Source of the DNA: Trema orientale
Taxonomy: Eukaryota; Streptophyta; Magnoliopsida; Rosales; Cannabaceae
NCBI GenBank assembly: GCA_002914845.1
Contig: JXTC01000092.1
Coordinates: 24,369-88,368, forward strand
DNA: 64,000 bases
Direction: 5' to 3'
The position numbers were made by a program, and so were the translations under genes. The notes beneath the pieces were generated by a model that was not told where the DNA came from, did no database searches, and saw only the letters and a program-made list of their open reading frames with translations. Positions 58,241-64,000 of the stretch are shown in pieces (the stretch's first letter is position 1; each line of letters starts with the position of its first letter).

Positions 58241-58830
58241 TAAATGGACTCCTCAAAGGAATAGCATTAATTGAAATAAAAAATTTTAAATTACAATGTA
58301 AGCATAAGGATTACAATTTCAAACAAGTCAAGAAAGGAGACAAAAAATGAATCACAAATACAACTAAGAATAAATATGTGGGTTATCCTAATTCTTCAAG
58401 ATAAAGAGATAACAAGCACCACCAGCAATCTATTGCTTTTAACATTTGCTCCAAGCTGTATTCTTAGTGGGATAGACTATATAAGGTCAGCACCAATTGA
58501 AATCCATGCCCATGGAAAAGAAAAGAAAACAAAACCGTCCACTAAACAGATCTAGATCTGAGAAGAAATCTCAAATTTAAGATCTGGATTGGACTAAAAT
58601 CCACACAAAAGGTGATATTACAAACTAGATCTAGATCTGGACTTACTAAAACTGAAAAAGAAAAAGAAAAAACAAGCAGAGAGTAGGAGGAAGAAGAGGG
58701 TGAGGAGAGGAGGTCAGAGAAGAAGAAGGGAAGAGCCCCCTCTCCGGCCTCCAAGCGGGGCGGTGCTGACTTTTTTGTTGGGAGGAGATCCAATTAGAGA
58801 GAAAGGCTAGGGTTTTTTTAGATAGCAAAT
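58241..58830 (-). other. Transcript-leader-like region with GC-rich patch
   Basis: On the minus strand, AAACCCTAGCCTTTCTC (58803-58820) and a CT-rich stretch look like the 5' end of a plant transcript or retroelement. A GC-rich patch follows (58735-58765). Three overlapping small ORFs in different frames are compositional. AGATCTAGATCT-type repeats lie at 58550-58640. At its far end GTCCATTTATATATATATA (58220-58245) may be a LINE-like tail. Identity is open. Confidence 0.3.
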
Positions 58831-61052
58831 GTGATCAAAATTTTTCCTCAATATAATATTTTATTCATGTTCATCTTCATCAGTCACATCATTATATCAT
58901 CTTGTTACATGTAGTGTCCTAAAATATTATTGCAAATAAATAAAATTTACAATTTTCATGTTTGCTTATATATTTTATGTTTTCTAATATTACATTGTTA
59001 GAATGTTGATATTGAAAATTCCCTAATTATTTATAACAGAATTACAAAAGCATTGAGTTTACAATTGAATAATATAAATTATCTGTAACAAATAATTAAA
59101 GTTTGGAATCTATAAACTGGTAAGTTACTAAAACAGTTTATTCTCATTGAGAATGAGGCAATTTTATTCGAGTTACTAATATAGTGACATCAGAATAAAA
59201 ATACTTAATATAATGTTGGTTATATTGGACTAGACCAGATAAAATTTTATTCTCCAATAATCTTCCGTTTCATGTAAGAATTAAGTTTAGGGTTTCTAAC
59301 TCTTTCATCTACAAAAACAAAACAAAAAATTATAATAATACGGTGGGTCAACTTTTTTCTCAATTCCCATATCGCATTTTTTTTAAAATAACATTTTTTA
59401 AAAAGATTTTAGAAAAAATGCCACTTTAAAAATGGTTAGTAATTATCAGTATCTGAAAACTGATTATTGATTATCAGTTATCAATTATATACAGATTATA
59501 AATACCTTTGGTTACCAGTTATTAGTGCTCAAAAGTTGGTTACTAGTTATATTTTGAAAATGATATTTTTCTAAATTTTTTTAAAAAGTGGCATTTTTCT
59601 AAAACATTGCGGTACTGAATCTAGGAAAAATTGAGTCTACCATATATTTGCAATTCTTTTCTAAAATGATCGTAGATAGCATAATTTTCTTTTAATTTCA
59701 TCATTAAGATGGTCATATATGAGATAATCTTAATCGTGAGATTTTAAAAGACTCATGTTTGTTAAATTATAATTTTTGACTTACTCGACACGATCTTGTT
59801 TTTAAAATAGTCCAAAGTCTTGTATATTAGAAATATAGTTTAGCATATAGATGGGAATGATAATATACAGATATGGAATTCATACCTTCTATTTGGAAGT
59901 TGTAAGAATAATTCTCTTAAGTGATAATTTTGGACTTGAACAGTTGAGCGCTCAATTCACAATAAGATTATGAATCATCTGTTCATTAGAGAATTAGTGG
60001 AACTTAAGGATAAATAAATAATTATGGAGGTTAGCTGAATGAAGCTAGTCCTAATTGTGAATTATTCATGGACGATTAACTCATATATAATGATTATATT
60101 AATAGACTGCTTGATAGTTTCTTTGAGTAAATATCACTCTATAATTTCAAGAGTGCAATTCTAGGTTTCTAATGGAGTAACTATAGAATTAATAAAGTAG
60201 ATATATTAATTAAAGAGTTAGTTAATTGTCCAAATTTGTTATAGTCCATAGGTCCCCAATTCCATCTCGCAATTGCAATTTATATTGCTCTGTCCAAATA
60301 ATGCGTACAAAAAAATGTTCTCTAGACAATATTAATTTATTGTAATAATTGTTATTACAAAATTATTGATAAATATTAATTAACTATATTATTTAGAAAA
60401 TGTTAGACACAACTTGTAAAATAAATATTACTAAATAGTTTGATAATATTTGTAATTTATAATTTAAAATTTAAATAGTTCAAATTTTAAATTTTTTTGG
60501 ATTAAATTTGTTTTAATCTGTTTGTTTTCGAATTTCAAAATAATCAATAAAAAAGAGAAAAAATGAGGATAATATTTTTTTTTGTGGGTTGTTACGAACA
60601 CCACTCCCAAAAAGTGGGGAGGTGGTTTATTTATATATTATATATGTATATATATATAATACTAATAATATATAAAATAATTTTAATTAAAATTGTATTT
60701 TAAACAAAATTGTCCACCAAATATCCCTATTTAAATGTCTACAGCATTCTTAAGAAAAGATACATTCTTTGCCTAAGCAGTCAATTTTTTGAGAACTCAA
60801 AAACAAAAAGAGAGAAAAGTAAGATTTTCTCCAAAAATTCAGATCATGTTATTCTCATGTGTTAAAAAAAATAACAAGAACCAAAAAGAGAGTTTTAGAC
60901 CTACAATCTTATTTTCCTATCCGGCGCTCGGATTGGAAGATCGTGGTTCTAAAGAAAACAAAAAGTTAGAACCCCTTGCAGAGCATTGAAATATTCTGAT
61001 CTAAATCTCTAGCTTTTATTAATAATGATTTCTATCTTCTATCGCTTAATAT
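58831..61052. other. Probable decayed copia LTR, no gene
   Basis: On the plus strand TGTAGTGTCCTAAAATATTA (58913) could be an LTR start. The part 59880-60260 (GAACAGTTGAGCGCTCAATTC, then TAGGTTTCTAATGGAGTAA) and the transcript-like stretch 60780-60990 fit LTR order. No end, primer site or partner was found. ORF 60789-60989 is not believed. A foldback at 59342-59650 lies inside. Confidence 0.3.
59342..59650. repeat. Foldback repeat, possible MITE
   Basis: GGTGGGTCAACTTTTTTCTC (59342) and the following TTAGAAAAAATGCCACTTTA pair with TAAAAAGTGGCATTTTTCTA (59583) and GGTAGACTCAATTTTTCC reversed at the other end. The arms are about 80-100 bp. No clear target duplication. Confidence 0.5.
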
Positions 61053-61449
61053 TAGGGCTGGTAATTCGTGTCATTCGTGTCGACCCATTTAATATCGTGC
61101 GGGTTTCGTGTTACCTGCGGATTACCTGTTTAATGAAAACGTCAGTCAGACTGATGTGTTACAATACTTCTAAACATTATAATTATTCATTTACTTGATT
61201 TTGTCACTCTAGTTTTACTTTATTAAGGTAAATTAGCTCATTAGTTTATTATTTTTCATTTAAATCACAAGAAATTTGTTAAAAAATATTTTCTATGGAG
61301 TCGTTATTTAATATTTTATAATATATTTTGATAAAAAATTAATTAATCGTGTTAATTCGGGTCAATTTCGTGTCAAGCGTGTCAATTAAACGTACGGGTT
61401 TCGAGTCGTGTTGGCGGGTCGTGTTCAAATTGCCAGCCCTACTTAATAT
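61045..61449. mobile_element. hAT-type MITE, 389 bp, TSD CTTAATAT
   Basis: The element is 61053-61441, with ends TAGGGCTGGTAATTCG and, reverse-complemented, TAGGGCTGGCAATTTG. The 8-bp duplication CTTAATAT is exact on both sides (61045-61052, 61442-61449), as expected for hAT transposons. The subterminal parts hold repeated CGTGTC/GGGTCG-type motifs, which often bind hAT transposases. It has no transposase. Confidence 0.93.
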
Positions 61450-61479
61450 ATGATTAATGACCAATAAAATCAACAATTG

Positions 61480-62090
61480 TTTTGAAACCTGGGGAAACCA
61501 CCCTTCTGCTGCGATCCATTTCAAAACCAACACATCCACGTCTAATTCTTTTTCTTCTTCTTCGTCTACATAATCTTTTATTGTGTCATCTTATTCAAGT
61601 TCATTATCATCAATAAAATCATCTTGTTGTACATCAAGAATAGCATCATCGAAATTTTGAATAGACTCATTTTGACTTTCACGATTATAAACAGACTCCA
61701 TATCTCTAAGATCAACCATGAGGACAAAATTTGAGTAGTTATAATCTTACAACACAATTGGCTGAATCTTATTATCTGGAATAACATCTATCTCGTTGAC
61801 TAAAGACTCCAACAATCTTTTAATTTAGACTATTCAACAAATCATCAACATTGAACTATTGCTTAGCTTAAGAAGCAAGTATATATGGTTCATCTATATA
61901 CCATTCAGAATTGATAGTTATACCTATTATTTTTTTCTTTATTAGTTTGATATCAAACCATTTTCACTTGAATAAAACCATAGATAATGTATCAATATAA
62001 TTAAAATTTTGAATTCCCTCTAAATGGGCATAAAAAGTAATTTCATCGGTCCTAGGGATAAATGCACTATTGTTTTGAGTTAATTATTTA
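61480..62090 (-). pseudogene. CACTA (En/Spm) transposon remnant, DUF4216-like
   Basis: The minus strand contains VLFK-KWFDIKLIKKKIIG (about 61960), then ITINSEWYIDEPYILAS and a following KQ.FNVDD segment. This corresponds to the DUF4216 region found downstream of plant CACTA transposases (VLFKCDWFD, then YEDDPFILASQA type). An acidic run (DEEEEKELDVDV, about 61540) follows. At least five stops. The terminal repeats and the catalytic part are absent. Confidence 0.7.
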
Positions 62091-62235
62091 GAATCTCTTG
62101 TATGAGCTATATTAGGGGTGCACATCGGGTGGGTTGTCTATTTTTCGGTTTTTCAGTGGTACAATAAAAGGGATTCTTTGCAAAAGGGTCTCTTTATGAT
62201 AACTCCTTTAGTAACTAGACTTTTTCACACTGTAA
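62091..62235. other. Short spacer, no gene
   Basis: Contains AGGGGTGCACATCGGGTGGG (62114), resembling the left end of another hAT-type MITE without a right end. Otherwise nothing. Confidence 0.35.
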
Positions 62236-62266
62236 TTTTTTTTTTTTTTTTGAAATTAGGATGTTC

Positions 62267-62884
62267 TTATTGCTGAAAATCTACAATTACATATTTTGAA
62301 ATAAAGTATGGACATGAATCACCCCATACTTTATTCACTAAAGAATGAATTGCAAAAGAAGCTAGATCATGGGCCACCATATTACTAGCAAGAAGAATAT
62401 GCTGACAAGAACCATAACCAGCAGAACTAATAAGAAAAATGATATCTTGAACAATTGAAGCTATAGCAGAAAAGGGTTGAGGTTGAGAAATTGCATGAAC
62501 AGCAAGCAATGAATCTGATTCTATTTCGTGCAAAGGGCATCCTAAATCAATAGCCAGTCGAATGCCTTCTCTAATTGTAATTAATTCAGTCGTTAAAACA
62601 TCAAATCCACCAGTTACCTTCAGCGCCCAACAAGTCAAGATCACACCTTCAGAGTCTCGAATTATTTCACCAATATCAATGGCATCACCTCCCTCAAAAA
62701 TAGCTGCGTCAACATTAAGTTTTAAACAACCCAAGGCTGGTCGCCGCCATTGCGAAGAAACGACAGCTGCTGATTTAGGAGTCATATTTTCTGTGCGGCA
62801 TTTGTTAAGCTGAAATTCTGACAAATAATATTGAGACCAGTCAATAAGAGTAGTAGCATCTCTTAAATAGTCATTGAATAGCAT
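62267..62884 (-). pseudogene. LINE RNase H domain (RVT_3-like)
   Basis: The open frame of 205 codons has LNVDAAIFEGGDAIDIG with the first catalytic aspartate (about 62725), the ELITIREGIRLAID helix with the catalytic glutamate, IESDSLLAVHAI with the second aspartate, and NMVAHDLASFAI with the last acidic residue. All four active-site acids appear present. It is out of frame with the zinc-binding part because of a repeat at 62945-63055. The frame ends at 62267, near the poly-A. Confidence 0.85.
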
Positions 62885-62944
62885 ATTATTCCTCTGGTTC
62901 CAAATTGCCCATAGTAAAACACAAACCAGCTCAAAAAACTCCTT

Positions 62945-63055
62945 AGAGCAAAAAGAATACCAGCAATAGAAGCAAAAAGAATATCAGCAATAGAAGCAAA
63001 ATAGTTATGAGAGCAAAAAGAATATCAGCAATAGAAGCAAAACGGTTATGATAGA
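62945..63055. repeat. Three-copy 30-40-bp tandem repeat in LINE
   Basis: GCAAAAAGAATAYCAGCAATAGAAGC occurs at 62948, about 62974 and 63013. The copies are nearly identical, so the duplication is recent. It lies between the zinc-binding and RNase H regions of ORF2 and breaks the frame. Confidence 0.88.
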
Positions 63056-63062
63056 TTAGGTC

Positions 63063-64000
63063 TCAGCATTTCAGAACAGTCCAGAGGATGGAGTGTTGTT
63101 CACAAAAGAAGAAATAATGAGTCACACTTTCCACATCAGATTTGCAGCAACAACAAAGTGGACTAGCAAGAATATCTCGCTTCAATAGGTTGGAAGTCAC
63201 TGGTAGACCGCCATAGAACAAGCGCCAAAGCAATATCTTAACTTTGGGAGGGATGTTAGAATACCACACTCGATTCCACCACTTCCTCAAATTATCATTA
63301 GTAGAAGCAGTTGAATTAATATGCTCAGTAAGTGCCACATGATATCCGAATTTCACAGAATATTCACCATTTTTACCAAAATGCCAAACAAGAGAGTCAG
63401 GAGCAGAACTAACATCCAAAGGAATAGAAAAAATTTCATCCCAATCTACTAAAAGAAAATGTTGGCGGACAAAAACATGGTTCCACAAACCTGGGCTCTC
63501 AATGAGATCATGAACATAAAGCTCATTATCAAAAGGCGGAGTGATTGGTCTGAAAGAGGACGGTCTCCGAAGCCACGGATCGTGGAATACACGAATTGAT
63601 AATTCATTTCCTACCCTCCAACGAAGACCTTTTGCTAGTAGAGCTATCCCCCATAACATGTTTTTCCACAACCAAGAACTCCTATTTTTATCAGAAGCAT
63701 CTAAAAAGTGGGAGTCAGTGTAATATTTGCCTTTCAAAACACGAGCTGCTAAGGAAGTAGGATGATGAAGTAGCCGCCAAGATTGCTTGGCCAACAGGGC
63801 TTGGTTAAAAAGACCAATATCCCGGAAGTCTAAACCACCCATTGACTTCAGTTTACAAATAATAGCCCACTTTATCCAGGGGATTTTCTGTTGTCCATCA
63901 TTTATGCCTCACCAAAAGTTCAAAAAAATAGACCGAATATCCTTACAAAGTCCTTCAGGAAGCTTAAAGATGCTTATGACATAAGTCGGGATGGCTTGTA
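63063..64000 (-). pseudogene. LINE ORF2, end of RT and zinc-binding domain
   Basis: The frame enters from beyond the window with YVISIFKLPEGLCKDI and FLNFW, then a TGA at about 63908 where TGG would be expected. It continues through GQQKIPWIKWAIICKLKSMG (63850) and GGLDFRDIGLFNQALLAKQ to SWRLLHHPTSLAARVLKGKY. The zf-RVT zinc-binding region (63063-63360) has KWWNRVWYSNIPPKVKILLW and CCCCKSDVESVTHYFFFC. It reads to WTVLKC at 63063. Confidence 0.9.

Larger units (their letters stand above)
62236..64000 (-). mobile_element. L1-type LINE, 3' end, truncated by window edge
   Basis: On the minus strand the end of reverse transcriptase, a zinc-binding domain and an RNase H domain are followed by a short 3' tail and a 16-base poly-A (T-run at 62236-62251). 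The element continues past 64000. No LTRs are present. This is the usual plan of plant L1 LINEs carrying a plant-type RNase H. Confidence 0.92.

Noticed and set aside
58542-58828. Serine-rich and proline-rich ORFs as a host gene start
   Set aside because: Two frames overlap over CT-rich DNA, no conserved domain and no following exons.
61339-61539. ORF across the hAT MITE edge
   Set aside because: It is a chimera of CACTA remnant and MITE and is not a gene.

Overview
This window looks like repeat-dense intergenic DNA from a plant nuclear genome, most likely a eudicot. It is very AT-rich and carries plant-type Ty1/copia and Ty3/gypsy LTR retrotransposons, an Athila-like element, a FAR1-domain Mutator-like element (MULE), a CACTA remnant, an L1-type LINE and several small inverted-repeat elements. 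I see no convincingly intact host gene, no rRNA or tRNA gene and no CRISPR array. The species cannot be fixed from the sequence alone. One run of 40 N and two single N mark assembly gaps or joins.

Layout. 1-7296: 3' part of a decayed Ty1/copia element (+), with a long AT-rich leader, gag/protease/integrase remnants and a complete 3' LTR. 7297-17318: Athila-like Ty3/gypsy element (-), with a 5' LTR, tRNA-Asp-type primer site, full-length but broken gag-pol, and a downstream plant-transposon-protein ORF whose leader is locally duplicated. 17500-18432: gypsy gag remnant (+). 18505-21300: LTR and 3' non-coding part of a Tat/Athila-type element (-). 21338-21832: uninterrupted, nonsense-mutated fragment of a LOG (cytokinin-activating) gene (-) next to that element. 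21830-23095: truncated LTR, primer site and leader of the same copia family as at the window start. 23740-24330: gypsy integrase C-terminus with chromodomain (-). 25156-27440: a gypsy-like LTR (+).

28379-38255 is a structurally complete Ty3/gypsy chromovirus with 3.1-kb LTRs and a perfect CTTTT target duplication. It has lost most of its integrase and seems to carry a 67-nt intron between Gag and Pol. 38998-40020 is another Athila/Tat-like LTR. 40048-50922 is a nested block: a long-arm foldback element (9-bp TSD) split by a copia solo LTR (5-bp TSD), then an 8-kb FAR1-type MULE (9-bp TSD) split by a gypsy solo LTR (5-bp TSD). 51257-51425, 57090-57451 and 61053-61441 are small MITEs with target duplications. 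51720-55463 is a deleted copia element (-). 61480-62090 is a CACTA remnant (-), and 62236-64000 is the 3' end of a LINE (-).

Insertions can be ordered from the nesting. The foldback predates its copia solo LTR, the MULE predates its gypsy solo LTR, and the 28-38 kb gypsy element with near-identical LTRs is among the youngest insertions. The coding remnants carry many stops explained by C-to-T change (CAA/CAG/CGA to stop, TGG to TAG/TGA), as expected for methylated, silenced repeats. The points most worth following are the in-frame Gag/Pol intron, the LOG fragment beside a retroelement, the complete FAR1-MULE with a possible convergent second ORF, and a conserved hairpin in three copies of one copia LTR.
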